64,000 nucleotides of DNA from Thiohalorhabdus sp. Cl-TMA (lineage in GTDB: Bacteria > Pseudomonadota > Gammaproteobacteria > Thiohalorhabdales > Thiohalorhabdaceae), in NCBI RefSeq assembly GCF_041821045.1, contig NZ_JBGUAW010000005.1, positions 62,001-126,000 of the forward strand. Direction: 5' to 3'. Position numbers and translations under genes: made by a program. Shown here one piece after another: positions 38,501-47,940 of the stretch (its first letter is position 1; each line of letters opens with the position of its first letter). Under the pieces are notes generated by a model. The model was not told the DNA's origin. It did no database searches and saw only the letters and a list, made by a program, of their open reading frames with translations.

Positions 38501-39426
38501 GGTGGATGAACCTGGTGGTCTTCTACGCCGACGCCGACGGCCTCAACGATCCGCCGGTGCTGCGTATGGATCGGGTGGTCTACCGCCTGCCCCCGACCCT
38601 GTGGCGGGTCTGGGATCGGCTCCGTGACGAAGACGAGGGCGACCACGACCGCCGCTTCGGCCGCGTGCACTGGGACCGGGACCACTCCGGCCGCGATGAC
38701 GGCATGGATGACAGGACCCGCGGCCGGAGCCATTGGCGCGATGCTCCCTCCCGCGCCCTAATCCACTGGTACGACCGCGACCCCGACAGCAGGGCCGATA
38801 TCACTCTGCAGTACGATCGGGATCGCAACGGTACCGGCCGCACAGTGATTGCCCGGAATCTGAAAGAGGATCCGGATGGCCGCGAAGACTGGCACATCTG
38901 GGACCTCTCCGGACTGGGCGCCGGCGTTTACTACCCGCATGCGGTTATTACCGACGGTAATTCTCGGGAGACCGTCTATGCCCCCAATGCCGTGGTCATC
39001 GGCGACGGCGGCGGCCAGCCCCATATCCGGATGCGCGCCCCGCGCGGGGAACGGGAAAAGAAGCCGGGTGAGCGCCTGATTATCCGGTGGCGGGACCTAG
39101 ATGCCGATAGCAATGCCCGGATCGAACTGGCTTATCGGTCCATGGGTAGTGACGAAGGAGAGACGGTGATCGCCAGCGGCATTCCCGAGGACCGTGACCA
39201 TCGTGGTGACCTCCATATGTGGCGCATCCCCGACATGGAGCCGGGGAAATACCGCATAGTCGCCCGTATCTATGACGGAACGTGGCAGGTAACCGATGTG
39301 GCACCCGGTTACTTGAAAGTGGAGGAAAAGGAAGAAGACCCCGGTTCCCACTGGCCGTGGTGGTGGAGCCGGGACGACGATGGGGAGGATGAGGAAGGAG
39401 GTCGGTTCGGCTGGTTGTCGGACTGA
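35509..39426 (+). CDS. Large secreted multidomain repeat protein
   Basis: 1305 residues from ATG 35509 (a TTG lies one codon earlier). Signal peptide about 1-26 ending NAQA. Next come a beta-rich region (about 27-440), a putative Ig/cadherin-like domain (about 445-535; PKIVPIPDQVTVETEPL), and a calcium-loop segment with DRDGDGMKDDWE and DYDNDGISDLEEYKRG (about 538-580). Then four fibronectin-III-like repeats about 107 residues apart share TAWTVD, NTWYHWRARA and FFVN-NDAP landmarks, with boundaries near 689, 796, 903 and 1011. Two related modules (about 1080-1270) follow, each with an RW- or HW-type strand, a D-rich turn and a YxYP/YRIV strand. The tail is Trp and Asp rich. No sortase, PEP-CTERM or autotransporter anchor was seen. 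Probably exported and calcium-stabilised; its function is not known. Confidence 0.8.
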   Translation: MIPKTVAISLACFLGLLAQMGNAQAQESLCAQVKIQIEQELTLERQGFDAHMRIKNGLDTDPLENVAVTVRFTDKDGNGVVATSDPDDEDATFFLRTASMDGIDAVDGSGTVMPSSAADIHWRIIPSPGAAGQVSGGKLYFVGATLAYDLAGEHHETDVAPDSITVRPLPLLSLDYFLKRQVYADDPFTDEKEPARPFTLGVRIRNNGNGPAGDVSIDSAQPEIVASEQGLDISFRILESFVQAQPAKPSLLLNFGTIDAGAAKVGRWRMVTDLSGRFTNFSASFSHADELGGAATSIIDTIDTHLLVRDVRVAQPGRDRVRDFLARDGDFLKVFESNGNDNEVTDLSADTAIERTQTDGDIAHHRLTFPAQPGFVYARVDDPYLGEKAIKAVYRSDGKKISARNAWLSQRRNDSQGWNYHLNLFDANTTGTYTVIMKAPDREPVAPKIVPIPDQVTVETEPLAFTVQAADANGDPITLAAASLPAGASFTDHGDGTGTFEWPPVQGQKGDYAIRFQASDGNLTSSLSVGVTVRWIHDRDGDGMKDDWEMEHFGTLDRDGTGDYDNDGISDLEEYKRGMDPTRPPGPSEPVPEAPADGGEAASLTPALTLTNAEHSDLYEVTYEFEVYADAGMTERVAHGLDIPETPDTTAWTVDPALADNTWYHWRARAAGAGQKSEWVTGAFFVNTANEAPVAPAISRPGDNVFVDTFTPVLEVTNSTDVDEDAVAYDFGVYRDVALTDEVVATTGIAEGAQGTTRWTVPTELAENTWYHWRATAVDEHGLATDGPAGRFFVNTRNDAPTQPVLSAPADGAEIPALSAGLTVTNATDPEAEPVSYVFQLDRVATFDTPDRRESGELTEGAGETTAWAVDGLADNTEYFWRAKATDGRADSAWVGGSFFVNRFNDAPTTPTAANPGQGAWMGTLQPTLAVNPASDVDRDALHYEFEVYAPGDEGAMGRRVAAGQSDNESWTVSSEMAESGWFYWRARAVDEHGKASGWMNLVVFYADADGLNDPPVLRMDRVVYRLPPTLWRVWDRLRDEDEGDHDRRFGRVHWDRDHSGRDDGMDDRTRGRSHWRDAPSRALIHWYDRDPDSRADITLQYDRDRNGTGRTVIARNLKEDPDGREDWHIWDLSGLGAGVYYPHAVITDGNSRETVYAPNAVVIGDGGGQPHIRMRAPRGEREKKPGERLIIRWRDLDADSNARIELAYRSMGSDEGETVIASGIPEDRDHRGDLHMWRIPDMEPGKYRIVARIYDGTWQVTDVAPGYLKVEEKEEDPGSHWPWWWSRDDDGEDEEGGRFGWLSD

Positions 39427-39555
39427 AGGTAACGGCTTTGTAATCACACGCTACCGAATATAGATTCGCTTGCGACTCCCTTGAATGTTATTTGCCCCCT
39501 CCAGGGCGTTTCCTTCAGGGCATCCGTCCCTATCGTCAACCTGCTTCCACCGGCC

Positions 39556-39607
39556 TGATCGCCATGAGGCCAGGCTCCGTTCGGGGGAAGCCCGGCTATG
39601 GCGATCA
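39556..39607. terminator. Long stem-loop between the repeat-protein gene and wrbA
   Basis: TGATCGCCAT and ATGGCGATCA pair perfectly over 10 bp and enclose an imperfect inner stem (GCC-GGCT-CC with GG-AGCC-GGC) around a TTCG-containing loop. It lies between two convergent genes and may serve both as a 3' end; there is no T tract. Confidence 0.45.
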
Positions 39608-39636
39608 ACCTCGGCGGGGAGATTAGCCCGGCCGGA

Positions 39637-40245
39637 TTAGGCGGCCCGCAAGCGCCCGGCCACCTCCGCCACATGGCGGCCCTGGAAGCGGGCGATGGCC
39701 AGCTCGTTCTCCGAGGGCAGGCGGCTGCCGTCGCCGCCCGTGAGGGTGCTGGCGCCGTAGGGGGTGCCGCCGGTGATCTCGTTCATGTTGACCAGCTCCG
39801 CGGCGGAGTAGGGCACGCCCACCACCACCATGCCGTGATGCAGGAGCGTGGTGTGGAAGGAGGTGAGCGTGGTCTCCTGGCCGCCGTGCTGGGAAGCGGT
39901 GCTGGTGAACACGCTGCCCACCTTGCCGATGAGGTTGCCGTTGGCCCAGTGTCCTCCGGTCTGGTCCAGGAAGGTGCGCATCTGGCCGGCCATGTTGCCG
40001 AAGCGCGTGGGCGTACCGAAGATGACGGCGTCGTATTCGGACAGCTCGTCCACGGTGGCCACGGAATGGACCTGCTCCCGCTCGGCGCCCATCTCCCGCA
40101 GCTGCTCCGCGGGTATCGTCTCCGGAACCCGCTTGACCGTCACCTCGGCGCCCGGCTGCTCTCGGGCGCCTTCCGCCACGGCATCCGCCATGGTTTCCAC
40201 GTGACCGTACATGCTGTAGTACAAAACCAGAACCTTGGTCGCCAT
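39637..40245 (-). CDS. wrbA: NAD(P)H:quinone oxidoreductase WrbA
   Basis: 202 residues, flavodoxin-like type IV quinone reductase using FMN. The FMN phosphate loop is [32 protein letters not shown] and [20 protein letters not shown] are WrbA signatures. It reduces quinones by two electrons, limiting semiquinone formation. ATG start; divergent from a LysR-type regulator 101 bp away that may control it. Confidence 0.95.
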   Translation of the reverse strand: MATKVLVLYYSMYGHVETMADAVAEGAREQPGAEVTVKRVPETIPAEQLREMGAEREQVHSVATVDELSEYDAVIFGTPTRFGNMAGQMRTFLDQTGGHWANGNLIGKVGSVFTSTASQHGGQETTLTSFHTTLLHHGMVVVGVPYSAAELVNMNEITGGTPYGASTLTGGDGSRLPSENELAIARFQGRHVAEVAGRLRAA

Positions 40246-40287
40246 CCGGCATTCTCCTCGCTGTTTGCTCGAAATGCGTCGGGGAAA

Positions 40288-40316
40288 ATAATGGGGCCGG
40301 ATACTTCGGTTGACAA
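40288..40316 (-). promoter_or_regulatory. Predicted wrbA promoter
   Basis: On the minus strand, TTGTCA (40311-40316) and CATTAT (40288-40293) are 17 bp apart, about 43 bp before the wrbA start. The -35 overlaps a plus-strand TTGACA, so the divergent regulator promoter probably competes for the same DNA. Confidence 0.45.
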
Positions 40317-40346
40317 TCCGGGTAAAAATAAAAACTCTGTTTACTT

Positions 40347-41294
40347 ATGGAAACGAACTCCGGAAACGGCCTGCCGCGGCTGGACGACATGGTACTGTTC
40401 GCCCGGGTGGTGGAGGCCCAGAGCTTCTCCACCGCCGCCCGGGAACTGGGCATGTCCAAGTCCGCGGTGAGCAAGGGGATCAGCCGCCTGGAGGAGCGGC
40501 TGGGGGTGCGCCTGCTGCACCGGACCACCCGTCGGCTGAGCCTTTCCGAGGCGGGGCGTACCTTCTACGGCTACTGCCGGCAAGCCCTGGAGGCCGCCCA
40601 GGCCGGCGAGGAGGAGGTCACCCGGCTCCAGGAAGAGCCGCGGGGGGTGCTCAAGGTGAATGCCCCCGTCTCCTTCGGCAGCCTCCATCTGGCGCCCGCC
40701 ATATCCCGCTTTCTCGCTCTCCATCCGGACGTGCACGTGGACATGACCGTGGATGACCGGGTGGTGGACCTGGTGGAGGCCGGCTTCGACGTGGCCGTGC
40801 GCATCGCCGAGCTGCCCGAGTCGAGCCTGGTCGCGCGGCGGCTTGCCCCGGCGCGCCACGTGGTCTGCGCCGCCCCGGAGTACCTGGAGCGGCAAGGCGA
40901 GCCGCGCAGTCCCGCGGATCTGGTCCGGCACAACTGCCTGACCTACGCCTATGCCAGCCACGGACCCGAGTGGCCCTTCGACGGGCCGAACGGCCCGGAA
41001 ACGGTACGTGTGGCCGGCAACCTGCAGGTCAATCACGGCGACGCGCTACGCTCCGCGGCGGTCTCGGGGCTGGGCATCGCCCTGCTGCCCACCTTTATCG
41101 TCGGCGAGGACCTGTGCCACGGCCGGCTGCGGGCGCTCCTGCCCGGCTACCGGACGCGTGAGCTGTCCATCTACGTGGTCTACCCGGAGCGGCGCCACCT
41201 GCCGGTGAAGGTGCGGGCGTTCGTGGATTTCCTGGCGGAGACCTTCGGTGGGCGGCCCTACTGGGATCGGGAGGTGCACCGGGAAACGGGCTAG
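40347..41294 (+). CDS. LysR-family transcriptional regulator
   Basis: 315 residues. The N-terminal winged helix-turn-helix (about 11-70) reads MVLFARVVEAQSFSTAAREL then GMSKSAVSKGISRLEERLGV; the C-terminal periplasmic-binding-like effector domain follows (about 95-300). It resembles the AaeR/CrgA-like subgroup. Divergence from wrbA suggests that wrbA is a target. The ATG follows an AT-rich stretch. Its TAG stop overlaps the norD stop on the other strand within CTAG. Confidence 0.93.
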   Translation: METNSGNGLPRLDDMVLFARVVEAQSFSTAARELGMSKSAVSKGISRLEERLGVRLLHRTTRRLSLSEAGRTFYGYCRQALEAAQAGEEEVTRLQEEPRGVLKVNAPVSFGSLHLAPAISRFLALHPDVHVDMTVDDRVVDLVEAGFDVAVRIAELPESSLVARRLAPARHVVCAAPEYLERQGEPRSPADLVRHNCLTYAYASHGPEWPFDGPNGPETVRVAGNLQVNHGDALRSAAVSGLGIALLPTFIVGEDLCHGRLRALLPGYRTRELSIYVVYPERRHLPVKVRAFVDFLAETFGGRPYWDREVHRETG

Positions 41295-43144
41295 CGGGTG
41301 AGCTGCGCGTAGAGGTGGGGCAGGCGCCGGGGCAGCTCCTCGGGGGTCCGGATTACCACGTACCCCCTGCTGCCGAACAGATGGGGAAGGTAGTCCTCCG
41401 CGTCCCGGTCGATGGTCACGCAGAACGGCTGGAGGCCCATGCGGCGGGCCTCACGGACGGCCATGCGCGTATCCTCCACGCCGTAGCGGCCCTCGTAGCG
41501 GTCCATGTCGTTGGGCTTGCCGTCGGTGAGCAGCAGTAGAAGGCGGTGGCTCGCCGGCTGTCCGGCCAGTAGCCGGATGGATTGCCGGATGGCGGCGCCC
41601 ATCCGGGTGTAGAATCCGGGCTTGAGCGCAGCCAGCCGGCCCCGTACCCGTCCCCCGTACCGCTCCCCGAACTCCTTGAGGACGTGGTAGCGCACATGCT
41701 CCCGCTTGCGGGACGAGAAGCCGTATATGGCGAAGCGGTCGCCCGTGGCGGTAAGGGCCTCGGAAAACAGATAGAGGCTGTCGCGGATCACGTCGATGAC
41801 CCGGGCTCGGCTGTTGACCCAGGTATCCGTGGACAGTGAAAGATCCGCGAGCAGCAGCGAGGCGATGTCGCGGTCCCCCGGGCGCAGGTCCCGGTACAGG
41901 GCCGGATCCTCCGTTGCGGCGCCCGCCGCGCGCTCCGCCACGAAGTGCTGGTAGGCGTCCAGGTCCACCTCGGTGCCCTCCGGCTGGCCCGCGAGCCAGG
42001 TTCGGGTGGGCGTAAGCTGCCGGAATTGGCCGCGCAGGCGGCGGGCGGTGGAGCGCAGGCCCTCGGGGAGCTCGGCGGGCGGGGCGTCCTCGGCCACCAT
42101 GGGCTGCAGCCGGCAGAAATCGGGCCGCAGGGCGTCCCGTCGGTAATCCCACTCCGGAAGCAGGATGCCGCCGCCCAGGGGGGTGTCGTCGTTGGCCTCG
42201 GAGGGTAGATCCAGGTCGAAGCGCAGGCGGCTGGCGGTGCGCTTGTTGTCCCGCGAGAGGCTGAGCAGGTCCAGGTCGTCCGCGGCGTCGGCGGCGGCCT
42301 CCAGGTCCTCGTCCTCCTCGGTGGGCCGATCCACGTTGACGAACTCCGACCAGCTCCAGATGCTCTCCGCGTTGCGGAAAAGCAGCAGGCCCTTGTCCCG
42401 CTCCGGCATGGCCACCCGTTCACCCCGCCGGCGTCTCCGGTCCTCCAGGTCCCGGGTTTCCCCTTCGCTGGACGGCTCGGCGCCCTCCCCGGCATCGCTT
42501 GCTGCAACCGGGGCCTGCTCCTCGGGCGGGCTGGGGTGCAGCCAGAGGGCCACCGGGGCGGGGGGACGCTTGGCCGCGGGGATGGAAACGGCGGTCCCGG
42601 GGTCCGTCAGGGCGGCGCGGACGGTTTGCTCCGCCGCGGCCTCCCCGGCTGGAAGCTTGCCGGGGTCGGGGCGCAGGGGCAGATAGGCGGAGACCAGACG
42701 CTCGTAGCGGGGCCGCATTCCGGGTAGCCGCCGGAGGGCCCGATGGGCCAGCTCCGGACCGCGGGCCAGCCAGGAGGAGCCGGCGGGCAAGGCGTCCCCA
42801 AGGGCTGCCAGGGCGGCGAGCCACAGGTAGAGATCCCGGTTAAGGGCGGTTTCCGGGAACAGCGCCAACCGGCCCGGTAGGTACAGGGCCTGGGTGTCCG
42901 TCCAGGCCAGCTCGGCGCGGCGGTGGCTGCCGGCGATACTCTGGAGCAGGGTCCGCCGGGCGCCGTGCGGGAGGGCGGGGGCGGGCTCGATGCGCAGCCC
43001 ATCGTCGCCGCCCAGGGCCCGGAACAGCGGTCCCAGGCGGGGCCGCATCTCGTCCAGGGCCACGGCGGCCTCCGGGTGGTCGTTACGGGCCGCCCGCCGT
43101 ATGAGGCGGTCCCAGGCCTTGCCTACGTGCTCTTCCGGATCCAT
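41291..43144 (-). CDS. norD: Nitric oxide reductase activation protein NorD
   Basis: 617 residues. The C-terminal von Willebrand A domain (about 430-617) carries the metal-site motif DLSLSTDTW and later LLLLTDGKPNDMDRYEG. The N-terminal part is helical and the middle is acidic. NorD works with the AAA+ protein NorQ to assemble or activate the NO reductase, probably by inserting the non-heme iron. It is the last gene of the minus-strand nor cluster, 97 bp after the 4Fe-4S protein gene. ATG start. Confidence 0.92.
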   Translation of the reverse strand: MDPEEHVGKAWDRLIRRAARNDHPEAAVALDEMRPRLGPLFRALGGDDGLRIEPAPALPHGARRTLLQSIAGSHRRAELAWTDTQALYLPGRLALFPETALNRDLYLWLAALAALGDALPAGSSWLARGPELAHRALRRLPGMRPRYERLVSAYLPLRPDPGKLPAGEAAAEQTVRAALTDPGTAVSIPAAKRPPAPVALWLHPSPPEEQAPVAASDAGEGAEPSSEGETRDLEDRRRRRGERVAMPERDKGLLLFRNAESIWSWSEFVNVDRPTEEDEDLEAAADAADDLDLLSLSRDNKRTASRLRFDLDLPSEANDDTPLGGGILLPEWDYRRDALRPDFCRLQPMVAEDAPPAELPEGLRSTARRLRGQFRQLTPTRTWLAGQPEGTEVDLDAYQHFVAERAAGAATEDPALYRDLRPGDRDIASLLLADLSLSTDTWVNSRARVIDVIRDSLYLFSEALTATGDRFAIYGFSSRKREHVRYHVLKEFGERYGGRVRGRLAALKPGFYTRMGAAIRQSIRLLAGQPASHRLLLLLTDGKPNDMDRYEGRYGVEDTRMAVREARRMGLQPFCVTIDRDAEDYLPHLFGSRGYVVIRTPEELPRRLPHLYAQLTR

Positions 43145-43241
43145 TGCTTGCTCTTCCTGGGCGGTGGTTCCTGGGCTTCCGCTGGCGTGCGGAGTGGGGA
43201 CCGCTGGCCCGGCCCGAGCGGGGCATCCGGATTCGGATACC

Positions 43242-44236
43242 TCATTCCTGCACCACGATCCGAGGGGCCTTCCGCACCTTGCCGCCCCGGGTGAAGCAGC
43301 CCGCCGGGACCTCGGGCTTGCGGCCGAAATCGTGGGCGGATACGTCCAGAGCGCAGTCCCCGGCCACCCACCGCAGCAGCGAGCCTTCCGGATTGTTCGA
43401 TTGAACGGTCTCGCAGGCGGATACGCATTGGCCGCATTGGGTGCAGGCGAACATGTGCCGCTTCATGGTGCGCGGCTTGAGGCGCATGGGGCAGGCGTTG
43501 TCGCAGGCCGCGTTGCAGGAGGCGCAGGCAGCCGCGCGCGTGCGGTCGAAGCCCACCACCATGGCCCGGCGGTTGGCCATCCACACCAGGCTCTGGAACA
43601 GACCCACCGCGCAGCCGTAGCGGCAGAACAGGTGGCGGGCGGCCAGGAACTCCACCAGGAATACGGCGGTGGCGGCGGCGAGGAAGATGCCCTGGTTGCG
43701 GGTGAGCGAGCCGCCGAGCAGGTTGCCGTAGACCGTGGCCGGCGGCAGCAGGTAGGTCAGCAGCACCACCGCCCACAGGAAGGCGAAGAAGGCGACAGCG
43801 GCCAGGGTCAGAGGCCACAGGCGCCCGTCGTGCGGCGCAGGCTGCCGTCCGCCCTGCGGGCGGGGAGGGGGCTGCGCTCCCACAGGCTCGGCTTGCCGAT
43901 GGTGCGCTCCATGAGGCCGTTGATGGTCTCCACCACGGAAAAATGCGGGCACAGCCAGCCGCAGTATAGCCGTCCCCACCGCCAGGCCACCAGAAGGAAC
44001 AGGGCGGCTCCGCCGAAGAGGGGAAGGAATCCCCGCCACAACAGGTTCCAGGCGGCGTCGAGGACCCCGGCCTCGCCCTGAAGGAACGGCGTCAGGCCCA
44101 GCGTCCAGTCCCGCCCGAACAGGATCGGGTGTCCTAGGGTCAGGTCGATGCGGAAAATGTCCAGGGGCGGAGCCAGAACGAACAGGGCGAAGAAGCCCAG
44201 CCGGATGAGGAAGCGTTTGTCCTGCAGCTTGGTCAT
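43242..44236 (-). pseudogene. NapH/NosR-like 4Fe-4S membrane protein, frameshifted
   Basis: Two overlapping frames together make one polytopic ferredoxin-type protein. The first (44236 down to 43808) has two to three helices and the CxxxCP motif of this family in RLYCGWLCPHFSVVETINGL. The second continues with WPLTLAAVAFFAFLWAVVLL, then FCRYGCAVGLFQSL, then ASCNAACDNACPMRL and CTQCGQCVSACE, which are the two 4Fe-4S sites. Homology changes frame at about 43811-43860. Relatives transfer electrons through the membrane and appear in nor and nap clusters. Either the gene is broken or one base is misread; conserved motifs on both sides suggest recent damage or an error. Confidence 0.75.
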
Positions 44237-44272
44237 GTCCGGACTCCCCCTCGTGCTAAGGATGGATCCCCG

Positions 44273-44683
44273 TCAACCCGCCTCGCACCGAGGTCCCACG
44301 AGCGGATACCGGTAGGGCAGGCCGGCCTGCGCCCGGCTCAGGGCCACCACGCCGAACAGGATGAAGGCGGAGTGGACACAGACCACGTAGAGGATCATCA
44401 GGACCCAGGTGGCGGGATTGTCCAGCCCGCCCAGCACCAGGATCGCCCCGGCAGCCAGGGCGATCAGGATTCCCGCCCAGATGCTCACCACCAGGGTCTG
44501 GCGCAAATGACAGCGCGTCACCGGCGAGGCGCCTGCGTGGTGCCTCCGGTACAGCCAGAGCAGCACCAGGAAGCCGACCAACGGCGCGGGCAGCAGATTG
44601 ATCAGGTAGAGGGACTCCGCGGCGATCGCGATATTCCGGTCGGGAGCGGGGTCCCGCATGCTTTTACTGGCCGAGTACGGCAT
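44273..44683 (-). CDS. Small membrane protein of the nor cluster
   Basis: 136 residues with three to four hydrophobic helices (about 25-45, 65-90, 95-118) and a C-terminal PYRYPL motif. The layout, with a charged HHAGASPVTRCHLRQT loop, recalls DUF4870-type proteins. It overlaps the end of norQ by 20 bp, so it is translated with the cluster. Role unknown; perhaps assembly of the reductase. Confidence 0.7.
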   Translation of the reverse strand: MPYSASKSMRDPAPDRNIAIAAESLYLINLLPAPLVGFLVLLWLYRRHHAGASPVTRCHLRQTLVVSIWAGILIALAAGAILVLGGLDNPATWVLMILYVVCVHSAFILFGVVALSRAQAGLPYRYPLVGPRCEAG

Positions 44684-45476
44684 CCACCACCTCCATCAAC
44701 GCCATCGCCGTTTCCTCATCGTCGGTGAGCGGTTCCACCAGCGCGGAGCGCGCGGCCTCCGCGGGCCGGAAGCCGTCCCGGACCAGCACCGCCGCATGGA
44801 CCACCAGCCGGGTGGAGGGGGCCTCCTCCAGGTCGTGGTCCTTGAGGTTGCGCAGGTCGCGCGCCAGCTCCACCAGCGGGCCGACCCGCTCGTCGTCGAG
44901 ACCGCTTTCCGCCGCCACGATCGCCCGCTCCCGCTCCGGATCGGGGAAGTCGAAGCGCAGGCCCACGAAACGCTGCCGGGTGCTGGTCTTCATGCCCTTG
45001 AGGAGGTTTTGGTAGCCGGGGTTGTAGGACACCACCAGCATGAACTCCGGCGGCGCCTGCAGCGTTTCCCCGGTGCGCTCGATGGGCAGCATGCGCCGGT
45101 CGTCGGAGAGCGGGTGGAGGACCACGGTGGTGTCCTTGCGGGCTTCCACCACCTCATCCAGGTAGCAGATGCCCCCTTCCCGCACCGCCCGGGTGAGCGG
45201 GCCGTCCGACCAGTAGGTGGCCCCGTCGCCGATCAGGTGGCGTCCCACGAGGTCGGAGGCCGACAGATCGTCGTGGCAGGCCACCGTGTACAGCGGGCGG
45301 TCCAGGACGGCGGCCATGTGCTCGATAAAGCGGGTCTTGCCGCAGCCCGTGGGCCCCTTGAGGAGCACCGGAAGCTGGTTGTGGTGGGCGTGCCGGAAGA
45401 GCTCCACCTCCCGGCCCTGCGGTAGGTAGTAGGGGGCTTGCGGGAGATTGTCGGCGGATACGGCGCTCGGCTTCAT
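44664..45476 (-). CDS. norQ: NorQ AAA+ ATPase (MoxR type)
   Basis: 270 residues. Walker A GPTGCGKT at about 41-48, Walker B GICYLDEV, sensor segment MLVVSYNPGYQNLLKGMKTS and the arginine-finger region STRQRFVGLRFDFP. Partner of NorD in NO reductase activation. ATG start, 9 bp after the norF-like gene. Confidence 0.94.
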   Translation of the reverse strand: MKPSAVSADNLPQAPYYLPQGREVELFRHAHHNQLPVLLKGPTGCGKTRFIEHMAAVLDRPLYTVACHDDLSASDLVGRHLIGDGATYWSDGPLTRAVREGGICYLDEVVEARKDTTVVLHPLSDDRRMLPIERTGETLQAPPEFMLVVSYNPGYQNLLKGMKTSTRQRFVGLRFDFPDPERERAIVAAESGLDDERVGPLVELARDLRNLKDHDLEEAPSTRLVVHAAVLVRDGFRPAEAARSALVEPLTDDEETAMALMEVVDAVLGQ

Positions 45477-45485
45477 GGGCCTACC

Positions 45486-45749
45486 TCAAGCGGTGGTGAT
45501 CAGAAAGGCAACGGCGACAAGCAGTCCCACCATGGCCAGGTAACCGCCCAGGATCCCGCGCCACAGGGGCCGGACCCGTTGCAGCTCCATGAAGTGCCAC
45601 GCCACCAGACGGCCCTTGTAGAGGGCGATGCCCAGCACGGACAGGACCAGGGCGGGACCTTCCAGGTGTGCTTTCCCGGCGGCGAAGGTGATCCCGGTGA
45701 GGGCCAGGAGGAGCAGCCAGATCCGGGTGGCGGAGGTTCCTGCGTGCAT
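45486..45749 (-). CDS. norF: NorF-like / cytochrome oxidase subunit IV-like protein
   Basis: 87 residues with three hydrophobic helices (about 9-24, 30-46, 66-86) and the conserved VAWHFMELQRVRPLWRG segment between the second and third. This is the prokaryotic cytochrome c oxidase subunit IV family that includes NorF. It is needed for full activity of some NO reductases. Lies between norE and norQ. Confidence 0.8.
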   Translation of the reverse strand: MHAGTSATRIWLLLLALTGITFAAGKAHLEGPALVLSVLGIALYKGRLVAWHFMELQRVRPLWRGILGGYLAMVGLLVAVAFLITTA

Positions 45750-45782
45750 GGCGGGTCTCCTGAGCGGGGATGCCGGACATTC

Positions 45783-46379
45783 TCAGTGCATGACATAGAC
45801 GAGCGGGAACAGGATCAGCCACACCAGGTCCACCATGTGCCAGTAGGCGGTGCCCGTCTCCACGCCGGTGTGCTCGTCCACGGAGTAGGCCCCGGCCCGG
45901 GCCTTCGCGGCCACGGCGGCCAGGATCACCATTCCCATGATCACGTGCATGAAATGGAAGAAGGTCAGGGACAGATAGAACATATAGAAGGTATTGGAGG
46001 ACAGCCGCACCCCTTCCCCGAAGTGGTGGACGAATTCGCCCCCCTTCACCGCCAGGAACACCCCGCCCATGCCCAGGGCCGCGGCCAGCCACCGGACGCA
46101 GCGGTCCCGGCTTCCGGCCCGGATGGCGTCCAGCGCGCGGACCGCGAAATAGCTGGCCGTTATCAGCACGACCGTATTGAGCAGCCCCGAAGCGCGGCTC
46201 AGGGTCTGCTGGTAGTGGTCGAAAAGCGCCGGATTCTGGGCCCGGGCGAAGGCGTAGGCGGCGAAAAAGATGCCGAAAACCAGCAGCTCGGCGAGAATGA
46301 ACACCCACATGGCCAGGTCCCCCGGCGGCTGGCTCCGGAGATCCGAAGGCCCCGTTTCGGTTTCCGTAGTGGCGTGCAT
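45783..46379 (-). CDS. norE: NorE, cytochrome c oxidase subunit III-like
   Basis: 198 residues, five hydrophobic helices, with DLAMWVFILAELLVFGIFFAAY, LLNTVVLITASYFAVRAL, FYLSLTFFHFMHVIMGM and the closing TAYWHMVDLVWLILFPLVYV, all typical of the COX3 family. In nor clusters this product (NorE) affects activity or stability of the enzyme. The ATG at 46379 is favoured: upstream in-frame sequence has no family similarity. It lies 154 bp after norB. Confidence 0.9.
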   Translation of the reverse strand: MHATTETETGPSDLRSQPPGDLAMWVFILAELLVFGIFFAAYAFARAQNPALFDHYQQTLSRASGLLNTVVLITASYFAVRALDAIRAGSRDRCVRWLAAALGMGGVFLAVKGGEFVHHFGEGVRLSSNTFYMFYLSLTFFHFMHVIMGMVILAAVAAKARAGAYSVDEHTGVETGTAYWHMVDLVWLILFPLVYVMH

Positions 46380-46533
46380 GGGTCCCCCAGTGGGAGGCGG
46401 GCTTGCCGCAGAGCCGGCGGGGATACGGGTTCTCCGGTCTAGCGGGGTGCCCCCGAGGTTCCCGCTTCCCTGCGGTAAGCCAGCCATGATGGAGCCGGGC
46501 GGGGACGGAGCCCCGCTTCCGGCTTGTCGGTGC

Positions 46534-47940
<1,407 letters not shown>

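Noticed and set aside
37300-38540. Possible CRISPR-like repeat array
   Set aside because: The ~321-bp periodicity is coding and in frame, producing fibronectin-like protein repeats.
36352-38733. A 793-codon minus-strand frame opposite the large repeat protein
   Set aside because: Gly/Val/His-rich translation mirroring the repeat codons; the plus-strand frame has a signal peptide and domain motifs.
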